Source: an uncultured Eubacteriales bacterium | GTDB taxonomy: Bacteria > Bacillota > Clostridia > Christensenellales > Borkfalkiaceae | Direction: 5' to 3' | Assembly (NCBI GenBank): GCA_902465495.1 | Contig: CABQND010000015.1 | Span: forward strand, 1-38,005 | Length of the DNA: 38,005 nucleotides | Part shown: piece after piece, positions 24,389 to 32,779 of the stretch | Numbering within the stretch: the stretch's first letter is position 1 | Layout: the number at the start of each line of letters is the position of its first letter | The notes under the pieces: model-generated | The model's input: the letters and a program-made list of their open reading frames with translations, nothing else | The model's database searches: none | What the model was told of the DNA's origin: nothing | Position numbers and translations under genes: made by a program

Positions 24389-25588
24389 ATGGATCAAACC
24401 CCGGAATTGCTTGCGCCTGCGGGTAATTTTGAAAAACTGAAAACGGCATTGCGCTTTGGTGCGGATGCGGTATATTTAGGCGGAAAAGATTTTTCGTTGC
24501 GTTCTTTTTCGGATAATTTCACGCGCGATGAAATGCATGAGGCAGTCGAATATGCGCACATGCGCGGGAAAAAAGTCTATGTGACCGTAAATATTTTTGC
24601 AAAGAATTCGGATTTCAAAGAACTGGGGGATTATTTTTCTTTTTTGCAAGAGATCGGGGTTGACGCCGCATTGGTTACGGATGTCGGGGCGTTTGCAGTT
24701 GCCAAACGAACGGCACCAAGATTGACTCTGCATGTTTCTACGCAAGCGAACACAACAAATAAATATGCGGCGAGATTTTGGCAAGAGCAGGGTGCGAGTC
24801 GAGTAGTGCTTGCGCGAGAACTTTCTCTTGCAGAAATTTCAGAGATTCATGAATTTTGTCCGGATCTTGAACTGGAAGCTTTTGTACACGGGGCAATGTG
24901 TATATCATATAGCGGCAGATGTCTTTTGAGTAACTACTTGGATGGGCGGGATTCAAATCGCGGGGCATGCGTGCAAGCGTGCCGTTGGAAATATTTTGTG
25001 CGCGCCGATAACGCAAAATCGGAGAGTGGTGAATGTCCGGTTGAAGAGGATGCACGCGGCACTTATATTTTTAACAGCAAAGATTTGAATATGCTTGGAT
25101 ATCTCGATAAGTTGGCTGAGGCAGGGGTTTGCTCTTTCAAGATCGAGGGCAGGATGAAGAGCTCTTATTATCTTGCGACTGTAGTCAATGCTTATCGTAG
25201 GGCAATGGATAAAAGTATGAGTGTTCAGCAAGTACAGGAGGAGTTGTGTAAGGTTGCGCACCGCGATTTTACGACAGCTTATGCGTTGGGCGAAAATGTG
25301 CAAACGGTCAATTATACTGATTCGCAAGAAATGGGCACACGTGAATATACAGCGGACGTATTGAAAGGCGGAGAACACTCACTTGTCCAAATGCGCAATC
25401 GTTTTCGGGTCGGAGATAAGTTGGAAGTTTTGTCTCCTTCGAAAAATCTGAACCGAACCTTTATTGTTGACGAATTGACGGATGAGTCAGGAATACCCGT
25501 AGAAGACGCAAAGTTTGTTATGCAAAAGTTATATTTGCGCGTGCCGTTTTCCTTGCAAGACGGAGATATTTTACGCAAAGTAAAGTAA
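24389..25588 (+). CDS. U32-family peptidase, probable tRNA uridine-34 hydroxylase (TrhP-like)
   Basis: A 399-residue member of peptidase family U32 with the signature VHGAMCISYSGRC. Cys171, Cys178, Cys194 and Cys198 (GACVQACRW) are spaced as the Fe-S/metal cluster of tRNA-hydroxylating U32 proteins. ELLAPAGNFEKLKTALRFGADAVYLGG at the start is the conserved TIM-barrel entry. Members TrhP1/TrhP2 (YrrN/YrrO) hydroxylate tRNA U34 using prephenate-derived chemistry and work with TrmR, encoded just upstream. Only one U32 gene is present here, unlike the two in Bacillus. Start 24389 is preferred because AGAGGTG lies just upstream. Proteolytic activity for this branch is doubtful. Confidence 0.87.
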   Translation: MDQTPELLAPAGNFEKLKTALRFGADAVYLGGKDFSLRSFSDNFTRDEMHEAVEYAHMRGKKVYVTVNIFAKNSDFKELGDYFSFLQEIGVDAALVTDVGAFAVAKRTAPRLTLHVSTQANTTNKYAARFWQEQGASRVVLARELSLAEISEIHEFCPDLELEAFVHGAMCISYSGRCLLSNYLDGRDSNRGACVQACRWKYFVRADNAKSESGECPVEEDARGTYIFNSKDLNMLGYLDKLAEAGVCSFKIEGRMKSSYYLATVVNAYRRAMDKSMSVQQVQEELCKVAHRDFTTAYALGENVQTVNYTDSQEMGTREYTADVLKGGEHSLVQMRNRFRVGDKLEVLSPSKNLNRTFIVDELTDESGIPVEDAKFVMQKLYLRVPFSLQDGDILRKVK

Positions 25589-25601
25589 TAACAGCAATAC
25601 A

Positions 25602-26900
25602 ATGATCATTCTTCATTCCGATCTGAATAATTTTTATGCGAGTGTCGAACGCAAACTTTATCCTGAACTTTGCGGCAAGCCGATCGCTGTGTGCGGTGAT
25701 AAACAAGCGCGGCACGGAATTGTTCTTGCTAAGAGCGAAGAGGCGAAAAGGTGCGGAGTAAAAACAGGCGATGTGATTTGGGAGGCAAAGCGTAAATGCC
25801 CTGAGATCATTATTCGTCCGGTCCGTTTTTCGGAATATGTTCGCCAATCCCGTGCAGTACGAGATATTTATGCGCGTTATACAGACTGCATTGAGCCGTA
25901 TGGCATCGATGAATGTTGGCTGGATGTCACGCATAGCGGCATCTTTGGCGATGGGGTCGCAATTGCCGAGCGTATCCGTAAGGAAGTGAGAGAAGAGCTT
26001 TCCCTGACGGTTTCTGTCGGAGTAAGTTTTAATAAAGTTTTTGCAAAACTTGCCAGCGATTTGAAAAAACCGGACGCGGTCACCGTTGTTGACGAAACAA
26101 ATTTTCGCCAAAAAATTTATCCTCTTCCGGTAAACAATCTTCTGTACGTGGGGCACGCAACGGCAAAAAAACTTGAAAAACTCGGGATTCGTACGATCGG
26201 GGCTCTCGCGGAGGCGGAACCGAAATTTCTTGCGGATTATCTTGGAAAGTGGGGGACAACGCTTTCAGCATATGCGCGGGGGGAAGATAAGTCGCCCGTG
26301 CGAAATATGAATGAGCGGGCTGATCTCAAATCGATCGGTAATTCGTTGACCTATTTTGAGGATATTTATCGTCGCGAAGATGTAAAGAGACTGCTTTATG
26401 TACTTAGTGAAAGCGTTGCGGCCCGTTTAAAAGATGCGGGACTGGGCAAAGCGGACACGGTTCATCTTTGGGTGCGCGATAAAGATATGAAAAATTATTC
26501 TTGGCAGACCAAGGTGCGTCCTACGGCATTGTGCGGAGAAATTGCTTCTGCGGCGTTTTCTGTGTTTTGCGAGCGCTATACGAGTAAAGAGGGCGTGCGC
26601 GGGTTGGGTGTGACCGTTTCGGGGTTCGATAAAGGAATTGAACAATTAACGTTGGAATCTTTGGACGGAAATTACGATAAGAAAGCGCGAGCAGAAGCAG
26701 CGGTAAGTGATATCCGTAAAAAATATGGATATTCTAAGATCCAGCGAGGGATCATGTTTGAGGACAGGCTGTCATTGCAAATGGACATTCGAGGGGAACG
26801 ATTGGTTCGCCCGGCAGGGATAGATGGAGCGGTCGTGTCGCAGGATGAAGGCGAATATGACCGTGAGCCTGAGGAGACGTTGTTTTCGGAGGAAGAATGA
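25602..26900 (+). CDS. dinB: Y-family DNA polymerase (DNA polymerase IV-like)
   Basis: Translesion polymerase, 432 residues. Catalytic carboxylates are Asp7 (HSDLNNFYASVE) and Asp103-Glu104 (GIDECWLDVT); SVGVSFNKVFAKLASDLKKP (about 140-160) is the fingers/palm hallmark, followed by helix-hairpin-helix and little-finger regions. DLNNFYASVE and IDECWLD differ slightly from the DMDAFFASVE/IDEAYLD of classical DinB and are common in clostridial members. The C-terminus ends acidic with ETLFSEEE, at best a minimal sliding-clamp motif. It lies 13 bases after the U32 gene, with no clear Shine-Dalgarno before the ATG, and overlaps the next gene by four bases. Confidence 0.92.
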   Translation: MIILHSDLNNFYASVERKLYPELCGKPIAVCGDKQARHGIVLAKSEEAKRCGVKTGDVIWEAKRKCPEIIIRPVRFSEYVRQSRAVRDIYARYTDCIEPYGIDECWLDVTHSGIFGDGVAIAERIRKEVREELSLTVSVGVSFNKVFAKLASDLKKPDAVTVVDETNFRQKIYPLPVNNLLYVGHATAKKLEKLGIRTIGALAEAEPKFLADYLGKWGTTLSAYARGEDKSPVRNMNERADLKSIGNSLTYFEDIYRREDVKRLLYVLSESVAARLKDAGLGKADTVHLWVRDKDMKNYSWQTKVRPTALCGEIASAAFSVFCERYTSKEGVRGLGVTVSGFDKGIEQLTLESLDGNYDKKARAEAAVSDIRKKYGYSKIQRGIMFEDRLSLQMDIRGERLVRPAGIDGAVVSQDEGEYDREPEETLFSEEE

Positions 26901-27835
26901 AGAAACAGAAATACGGAATGAAAGAATTTAGCGCCGCACATGGTTTGACGTGCGCAAAACGCTCCTGTTACGGGTTGTACAGAGGATATCGTATTCATGT
27001 CAAGTATGCCGTGATGGGTAACCCTGCTTGCTTGATTACGATCGTAACAGATACAAAAGGCAGGGATAAAGATATTGAAAGATATTTGGAGAAGAACAAA
27101 CGTGAATTAAAGATTTCGCAATACGGCGTTGTGGGAATCGGTCTGATGGTAAGTCCGCAGGTATATAGGGGCGTATTTCGGCGCGTTGAAGAAATTTTGG
27201 ATAAAATCATAGCGCAGCTTACCAAGCTGGGCTGTCCGAATGCGGTATTTTGCCCATATTGCGGAACAGAACTAACCGGCAATACAGTGGAAATGGAAGA
27301 ATCCGGCATTCCATTCAAAGCGCATGAATCTTGTTATGAACGCGCATACGATGCAATGCGACGCAAGGAAGAAGCCGAGCGAGCGGTTCCGGATAAAAAG
27401 GCGGCGGGATTGGGCGGCGCTTTATTGGGAGCGTTGGCCGGTGCTGTTACTTTTATCCTGATGTATTTATGGTGGAATTTTGCGGCGGTCGCGGCGGCAA
27501 TCTCAGTATTTCTTGGTGCATGGTTGTACGGAAAGATGGGCGGAAAAAATACACCGTTTAAAGTTGTTTCGGTGGCGGCATTGTCACTCATTGTGATGCT
27601 GGCCGTATTTGCCCTGTGTCTCTTTTTGCAGGCAAATGCAAACATGGAAGGCTTTGATGGAAGCGTGATTGAAAAGATTGCGTATGATTTGCAAAATGAC
27701 GGGCAATATAAAGTTCGGGTAATTTTAAATTTTGTTTTTATTTTTGTTTTTGATTTGATCGGGACTGCGTACACGCTTTTTTCTTTTTTGCGAGCGAGAA
27801 AAAGTATTGCGTCGCAGATGCGTAAGATCGGATAA
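26897..27835 (+). CDS. Membrane protein with an N-terminal domain and a zinc-ribbon motif
   Basis: I do not recognise a family for this 312-residue protein. Residues 1-110 form a mixed alpha/beta soluble region. CPYCGTEL (about 119-126), followed by a HESCYERAYD stretch (His-x-x-Cys), is a CxxC...HxxC pattern of a zinc ribbon. From residue 172 a Gly/Ala-rich hydrophobic block starts, with about four transmembrane segments to 305 and a basic end (FLRARKSIASQMRKIG). It shares a four-base ATGA overlap with dinB, suggesting translational coupling and perhaps a link to its expression, though no functional link is known. Confidence 0.75.
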   Translation: MKKQKYGMKEFSAAHGLTCAKRSCYGLYRGYRIHVKYAVMGNPACLITIVTDTKGRDKDIERYLEKNKRELKISQYGVVGIGLMVSPQVYRGVFRRVEEILDKIIAQLTKLGCPNAVFCPYCGTELTGNTVEMEESGIPFKAHESCYERAYDAMRRKEEAERAVPDKKAAGLGGALLGALAGAVTFILMYLWWNFAAVAAAISVFLGAWLYGKMGGKNTPFKVVSVAALSLIVMLAVFALCLFLQANANMEGFDGSVIEKIAYDLQNDGQYKVRVILNFVFIFVFDLIGTAYTLFSFLRARKSIASQMRKIG

Positions 27836-27845
27836 GGAGACTGAA

Positions 27846-28637
27846 GTGCTGATCGATTTTCATGCACATGCATTTTTAGATAAACTAGCGGCAGGGGCGG
27901 TTTCATCATTGGCTCAGCGTGCACACATTCAACCGCATTCAAACGGCACGGTAGCAGACACGATTCGGATTATGAACGAACAAAAGGTAGATCGCGCCGT
28001 TATTCTGAGCATAGCCGTCAGCCCACGGACCGAGCATAACGTCAATGATTTTGCAATTTCGCTTTTAAGTGAACCGAAATTTGTTCCGTTTGGTTCTGTG
28101 CATCCCGATTCCCCGAATGCATTATCCGAATTGGAACGATTAAAAGCCGCAGGGATCCGCGGGGTGAAATTTCACAATGAATATCAAAATTTCTATGTGG
28201 ACGACGAGCATGCTTATCCGGTGTATGAAAAATGTGCTAAATTAGGATTGATTATGCTGTTTCATGGCGGGGCTGATTTGGGGTTTGGTCCGCCCGTGAA
28301 AGCACCTCCAAAACGAATGCGTAGAGTTTGTAATGAGTTCCCACAGGCGAGAATTGTTGTTGCGCATCTCGGCGGACAACGAATGGAAGAGGATGCCGCG
28401 GAATACCTCGCTGATACGAATGCCTTCATCGACACGAGTTATGCGGCAAGTGCGGCATCTTTGGAAACGGGCAAACGCACAATTGAGGCGTTTGGATTTG
28501 ATCGTGTTCTCTTTGGTACAGATCTTCCATGGGATACGGCGGAGCACACGTTTTCGTATTTGGAAAGGATGGGCTTCACAGAGGATCAAAAAGAGAAAAT
28601 ATATTTTCGCAATGCGTTGCGCCTGTTGGGAGAATAG
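27846..28637 (+). CDS. Metal-dependent amidohydrolase (amidohydrolase-2 family)
   Basis: A 263-residue TIM-barrel hydrolase. LIDFHAHAF gives the HxH metal ligands His6 and His8; GVKFHNEYQNFY, MLFHGGAD, VVAHLGGQR and RVLFGTDLPW (late catalytic Asp) follow in the order of amidohydrolase family 2 (decarboxylases, lactonases and related enzymes). The GTG at 27846 is chosen over an upstream frame because AAGGAG ends five bases before it and because the product then starts MLIDFHAH. It lies ten bases after the preceding stop. Substrate is unknown. Confidence 0.87.
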   Translation: MLIDFHAHAFLDKLAAGAVSSLAQRAHIQPHSNGTVADTIRIMNEQKVDRAVILSIAVSPRTEHNVNDFAISLLSEPKFVPFGSVHPDSPNALSELERLKAAGIRGVKFHNEYQNFYVDDEHAYPVYEKCAKLGLIMLFHGGADLGFGPPVKAPPKRMRRVCNEFPQARIVVAHLGGQRMEEDAAEYLADTNAFIDTSYAASAASLETGKRTIEAFGFDRVLFGTDLPWDTAEHTFSYLERMGFTEDQKEKIYFRNALRLLGE

Positions 28638-28652
28638 AGAGGTTTGATAAAA

Positions 28653-29744
28653 ATGGATTTTTCCTATTACATGCCTGTTCGAGTAATCGCCGGGGCCGAT
28701 TGCGTCACGAATAATGCAAAATTATTTAAGCATTTTGGAAATCGTGCATTGATCGTCACGGGGAAAAGTTCGGCAAAGAACGGTTCTCTTTTTGATGTTG
28801 AGCAAGTGTTGCGAGTAAACGGACAGAAATTTGAAGTTTTTGACAGTATTTCGTCCAATCCGAATGTACAAACCGTTCGAGAGGGGGCGCGCCTTGCCCG
28901 TTCTTTCGGTGCGGATTTTGTTGTAGCAATTGGTGGCGGTTCGCCGATGGATGCCGCTAAAGCGATTGCAATGCTCGCAAAGCAGGAAGCAGAAGACATT
29001 TTTTCGTATTCCATTTCCGATGATGTGTTGCCGATGATACATATTCCGACAACGGCGGGCACGGGCAGTGAGGTCACGCAGTATTCGGTGTTGACGAATG
29101 ATAAAGCGAAGACAAAAATGAGCATTTCCGCTCCGTCATTATTTCCCAAAATTGCTTTCCTTGACGGAAAATATATGAAAGGCTTGCCACAGAACGTGAC
29201 AGTGAATACAGCGATCGATGCGCTTTCGCATGCAGTCGAGGGAATGCTTTCTGTGCGGGCAAATGCAGTTACGGATGCTCTGGCGAAAGAAGCGCTTCGT
29301 ATTCTTATGGGGGAATATGATTCGCTTGCGGCGGGAGAATATTCAGAAGAGGTAAGGCAGAATTTGCTGATCGGGGCTTCTCTTGCGGGAATGGTCATCG
29401 CAGGTACGGGCACAACGCCTGTGCATGGGATGGGATATTGCCTTACTTATTTTCGGGATGTTCCGCACGGACGCGCGAATGGATTGCTTTTGCCTGTGTT
29501 TTTGCGTGAATGTAAGAAAAAGATCCCTGCTCGAATTTCAAAGATTCTTGCGGCACTCGGCATGGAACTTGCTGAGTTTTCACAAAAAATTTCGGCGCTT
29601 TTGGGGGATAGGGAGCACTATGCGGCAGCCGAACTTCAAAATTATGCGCATCAGGCGGCGCAAAATCGAAATATTCTGAACTGTGCTGCGCATTTCAATG
29701 AAGAAGAGCTGTTTAAAGTGCTCTGTGAATCAGTTGGGGAATGA
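28653..29744 (+). CDS. Iron-containing alcohol dehydrogenase
   Basis: A 363-residue member of the group III (Fe-dependent) alcohol dehydrogenases, NAD(P)-linked. GGGSPMD (94-100) binds the nucleotide; metal ligands Asp189, His193 (NTAIDALSHAVEG), His258 (PVHGMG) and His272 (VPHGRANG) are all present, as is TTAGTGSEVT. AGAGAGG lies ten bases before ATG 28653. It closes the run of genes begun at trmR; the amidohydrolase upstream could act in the same catabolic step, but nothing in the sequence fixes the substrate (butanol, lactaldehyde and glycerol-type enzymes all look alike). Confidence 0.9.
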   Translation: MDFSYYMPVRVIAGADCVTNNAKLFKHFGNRALIVTGKSSAKNGSLFDVEQVLRVNGQKFEVFDSISSNPNVQTVREGARLARSFGADFVVAIGGGSPMDAAKAIAMLAKQEAEDIFSYSISDDVLPMIHIPTTAGTGSEVTQYSVLTNDKAKTKMSISAPSLFPKIAFLDGKYMKGLPQNVTVNTAIDALSHAVEGMLSVRANAVTDALAKEALRILMGEYDSLAAGEYSEEVRQNLLIGASLAGMVIAGTGTTPVHGMGYCLTYFRDVPHGRANGLLLPVFLRECKKKIPARISKILAALGMELAEFSQKISALLGDREHYAAAELQNYAHQAAQNRNILNCAAHFNEEELFKVLCESVGE

Positions 29745-29837
29745 AACGCAAGAATCAAATATTTATCAATAAAAACTCGCTTTTTGTCGCTTGGACGCAA
29801 AAACTCAAATACGTATATGAAAAAATGAGCCAAACTC

Positions 29838-29866
29838 TTGCAATGTGAGAGTATAGGTGGTATAAT
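29838..29866 (+). promoter_or_regulatory. Strong sigA promoter of the uL15-like membrane protein gene
   Basis: TTGCAA (29838-29843), a 17-base spacer, and a perfect TATAAT (29861-29866) preceded by TG-G (extended -10). Confidence 0.8.
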
Positions 29867-29897
29867 ATTCCTACTTTCCAAGCAGGGGGTGATTGTA

Positions 29898-31379
29898 TTG
29901 AACATAAAAACTTTTTTGGCGGTAGCGGATTTTTTTGCAGGCTTAAAAGATTCTCCCAGGCTGATAGCCTATCTTTGTATTGCAGCGGCCGCTTTGATTG
30001 CTGTGATTATTTTGCTCGTTTTGCTGTTTGCACCTTTTAAATTGACGCTTTATATTGATGATGAGAAAAAGGTCATTCAAAAATATCCCGGATTTAAGGC
30101 TGTGCGTTTGCAGAAGCCTGAGTCTCGCGAGGGGTATACATTTGACGGGTGGTACGCGGATAAGAATTTTACGAAGCGCGTAGAAGGTGTGTATCGTATG
30201 CCCATGAGCGGTGCTTCTTTATACGCAAAATGGATCAGGGATGAGCAGGAGCAAAAAGAAGAGGAGTTTGTTTCGGAAGAAGTGCTTTCGGCGGAACAAA
30301 TTTCTGTTGCGGAAGCAGAGGAATCGGCAATTGAAGCAGAAGAGTCATCGGCTGAATGTGCGGCTTTGGAAAAGTCGGCAGAAGAAGAGCCGTTGCCGGA
30401 AACGGAAGATGAAGAAGAGGGAGAAACGGAAGAAGGCGACGAGATTGAAGGCGCTGTCGTAACGACAGTTACAGGAAGTAAAGTCTTCGTACAATATCGG
30501 CGCAGTTTTACGGCTCGGCTGATACAGGCGGCAGACGAGATTAAGGATTTATATAACCGCATTCGCAATGAATTGTTGTCGCAGATCGGTGTCAAAGAAC
30601 GTGTCAGCTGGAAATATGATTCCTTTAATGTCGGAAGAAAGCAGTTTGCCAAGATCAATGCAAACACAAAGAGTTTGATGATTTATTTTGCGCTCGATCC
30701 TGCATCCGTTGATGAAAAATATAATTTCCGCAATGTCAGTGAAAAGAAACGTTATGCGAGTGTACCTGTGCGCTATAAGGTCACGGGCAGTCGCAGTTTT
30801 AAATATGCCTGCGAATTGCTTGAGCAGACGGCGCGCGAATTCGGATTGGATTTTAAACGCGTTGACGATACGCAAGAAATACCTTATGAAGATCGTGAAA
30901 CGTTAATCCGCCGCAAACTGATCAAAGTTTATGCAAAACGCGACACAGGCGAGGCTGTTACGGCTGAAGAGGTGGACGAAATGATTGCTGCGGGCGCGAA
31001 GGTAGAAAAACTTTCTGCCTATACGGTTACGGACAAAGTTTCCCTCGGTGAAGCGGATAAATTGCTGAGTGATGAGACTGCAAAACAACTCATTGCTTTG
31101 GCAGAAACGCGCGAAGAAGGAAAGGGTGAACGTATTGTAGGCAAACGTACTTATGTTAATTTGGATACAATATCGGCAAATTACCATGAAGGGGAAACCG
31201 TAACGCTCGACTCGCTAAAAGCTAAGGGGCTGGTTGATAAAAAAGCGATTTCGTGCAAAATTCTTGCGAGGGGTATGCTCGATAAATCTCTTACAGTCGA
31301 AGCGACCGATTTTTCTTTACCTGCAGTCAAGATGATTGCTCTTACGGGCGGGAAAGTTGTAAAACTGAAAAAGTATTGA
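29898..31379 (+). CDS. Membrane-anchored protein with Flg_new/InlB-like repeat and a C-terminal uL15-like domain
   Basis: A 493-residue protein of unknown function in four parts. A single transmembrane helix lies at about 22-44. Residues 49-112 (GYTFDGWYADKNF ... LYAKWI) match the Listeria-Bacteroides repeat, Flg_new. Residues 115-192 are a strongly acidic Glu/Ser linker. A middle domain (about 200-330, SFTARLIQAADEIKDLYNRI, then RVSWKYDSFNVGRK) is unassigned. The C-terminus (about 414-488: TYVNLDTISANYHEGETVT, KILARGMLDKSLTVEATDF, GGKVVKL) aligns with the C-terminal half of ribosomal protein uL15. The Gly-rich rRNA-binding half of uL15 is absent. The TTG start is preferred because AGGGGG lies eight bases upstream. 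Confidence 0.8.
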   Translation: MNIKTFLAVADFFAGLKDSPRLIAYLCIAAAALIAVIILLVLLFAPFKLTLYIDDEKKVIQKYPGFKAVRLQKPESREGYTFDGWYADKNFTKRVEGVYRMPMSGASLYAKWIRDEQEQKEEEFVSEEVLSAEQISVAEAEESAIEAEESSAECAALEKSAEEEPLPETEDEEEGETEEGDEIEGAVVTTVTGSKVFVQYRRSFTARLIQAADEIKDLYNRIRNELLSQIGVKERVSWKYDSFNVGRKQFAKINANTKSLMIYFALDPASVDEKYNFRNVSEKKRYASVPVRYKVTGSRSFKYACELLEQTAREFGLDFKRVDDTQEIPYEDRETLIRRKLIKVYAKRDTGEAVTAEEVDEMIAAGAKVEKLSAYTVTDKVSLGEADKLLSDETAKQLIALAETREEGKGERIVGKRTYVNLDTISANYHEGETVTLDSLKAKGLVDKKAISCKILARGMLDKSLTVEATDFSLPAVKMIALTGGKVVKLKKY

Positions 31380-31398
31380 TTTATATTCAAAGAATAAT

Positions 31399-31436
31399 GT
31401 TGAAGAACGGGCGCGTTTAGCCGCCCGTTCTTTTTT
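31399..31436 (+). terminator. Terminator of the uL15-like gene
   Basis: AAGAACGGGCG (31403-31413) pairs perfectly with CGCCCGTTCTT (31422-31432), followed by a T run. Confidence 0.92.
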
Positions 31437-31470
31437 ATTTGTAAAGATTCAAAAAAATTTTTTTTAAGAC

Positions 31471-31499
31471 TTGACAAATGTATATACTGTATATATAAT
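31471..31499 (+). promoter_or_regulatory. Consensus sigA promoter of the GntR-ABC operon
   Basis: Perfect TTGACA (31471-31476), a 17-base spacer, and perfect TATAAT (31494-31499). Such a strong promoter fits a gene normally held off by a repressor. Confidence 0.9.
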
Positions 31500-31510
31500 A
31501 TATATACAGT
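31486..31510 (+). promoter_or_regulatory. Palindromic operator, probable GntR binding site
   Basis: ACTGTATATATA (31486-31497), one central base, and its exact reverse complement (31499-31510) form a perfect 12-base inverted repeat covering the -10 box. YtrA-subfamily GntR repressors bind such AT-rich palindromes in their own promoter. A further TACAGT half-site lies at 31520-31525, just before the ATG. Confidence 0.75.
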
Positions 31511-31525
31511 TAAGAGGAATACAGT

Positions 31526-31903
31526 ATGAACATAATTATCAGTAATTCCAATGATCGACCTATTTATGAACAAATTTGCAATCAAATTAAAAGTGCGATT
31601 TTGCGAGGGGAAATGTGCGAGGGTGAACCTTTGCCGTCGATCCGAGCGCTTGCCAAAGAACTTCGTATCAGTGTAATTACGACGAAGCGGGCATTTGATG
31701 AGCTCGAGCGCGATGGATTTATTTGTTCTGTGCAAGGGAAAGGGAGTTTTGTCGCAGGGAGGAATCGCGATTTGGTTCGCGAGGAATTATTGAAGCAAAT
31801 AGAAAAGCATTTTTCGGAAGTGTTGCTGTTGGCAAGGCAAGGCGGAATTTCGGATGAGGAACTGATAGAAATTTTTGAGTTGATCAAACAGGGAGAAGAA
31901 TAA
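31526..31903 (+). CDS. GntR-family repressor, YtrA-type
   Basis: A short transcriptional regulator (125 residues) with a winged helix-turn-helix: RPIYEQICNQIKSAILRG, EGEPLPSIRALAKELRIS, TTKRAFDELERDGFI, SVQGKGSFVA. A helical dimerisation tail of about 45 residues follows, lacking any ligand-binding domain, as in YtrA. It is the first gene of an operon with an ABC ATPase and permease, and the palindrome over its own promoter implies autorepression relieved by cell-wall antibiotics, as in Bacillus ytr. AGAGGA seven bases before the ATG supplies the ribosome-binding site. Confidence 0.9.
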   Translation: MNIIISNSNDRPIYEQICNQIKSAILRGEMCEGEPLPSIRALAKELRISVITTKRAFDELERDGFICSVQGKGSFVAGRNRDLVREELLKQIEKHFSEVLLLARQGGISDEELIEIFELIKQGEE

Positions 31904-32764
31904 ATGGAATACAGTATCAAAATAAGCGGCTTGCAAAAGAGATTTAAAGAGTTTGGGTTGCATAATGTATCGTTTTGCGTACCGCGCGGCAGTGTAGTGG
32001 GGTTTATTGGAGAGAATGGTGCGGGAAAAAGCACAACAATCAAAAGTATTTTGGGGTTGATTCATGCCGACGCAGGGACGATTCAAGTGATGGACAAAAA
32101 CGTTGCGTTACTTGCGCAGGCAGACAAAAATAAGATAGGGGCTGTATTAGGGGAAACTTGTCTTCCGGAAAATCTGACTTTAAAAGATATTGATGCTGTA
32201 ATGGAGCATATTTTTACGAGCTGGTCGAAGGAATTATTTTTTCAATACGCAACACGTTTTTCGCTTCCGCGAGATCAAAAGGTACGTGAATTTTCGCGCG
32301 GAATGCGTCAAAAATTGTCGCTTGCGGTAGCGCTCTCGCATGGCGCGGAAATTCTTATTTTGGATGAACCGACATCTGGGTTGGATCCTGTGGCGCGCGA
32401 TGAGATTCTTGATTTATTGTATGATTTTATGCAGGATGAACGGCATTCAGTGCTCATTTCATCGCATATCGTTTCGGATTTGGAAAAATTGTGTGATTAT
32501 ATTGTCTTTATTCATGAAGGCAAGATAATTTTTGAGGAGGAAAAAGACCGCCTCTATGAAAAATACGCAATTCTCAAATGTTCCGAAGATATCTTGCAAT
32601 CGTTGGATCCGGCTTCGGTCGTTGCATATAGAATCGGTGAGTTCGGGGCCGGTGCTTTAGTTTTGCGCGATAAAGTTCCTAGAGATTTGTCCCTTGAACG
32701 GGCGAGCATTGAAGATATTATGCTGTATTATTTGCGAGGCGAACGTACAGAGACCAGGTGTTAA
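31904..32764 (+). CDS. ABC transporter ATPase (YtrB/BcrA-like)
   Basis: A 286-residue ATPase with Walker A GENGAGKS at 36-43, an FSRGMRQKLSLA signature that departs from LSGGQ, as is common in this subfamily, Walker B LILDEPTSGLD and switch histidine in SSHIVSD. It starts directly after the GntR stop codon (TAAATG), with GGGAGAAG upstream. The C-terminal 70 residues are a variable region typical of BcrA/YtrB-like ATPases. It would energise the permease encoded 15 bases downstream. Confidence 0.92.
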   Translation: MEYSIKISGLQKRFKEFGLHNVSFCVPRGSVVGFIGENGAGKSTTIKSILGLIHADAGTIQVMDKNVALLAQADKNKIGAVLGETCLPENLTLKDIDAVMEHIFTSWSKELFFQYATRFSLPRDQKVREFSRGMRQKLSLAVALSHGAEILILDEPTSGLDPVARDEILDLLYDFMQDERHSVLISSHIVSDLEKLCDYIVFIHEGKIIFEEEKDRLYEKYAILKCSEDILQSLDPASVVAYRIGEFGAGALVLRDKVPRDLSLERASIEDIMLYYLRGERTETRC

Positions 32765-32779
32765 TAAACGAGGACAATT

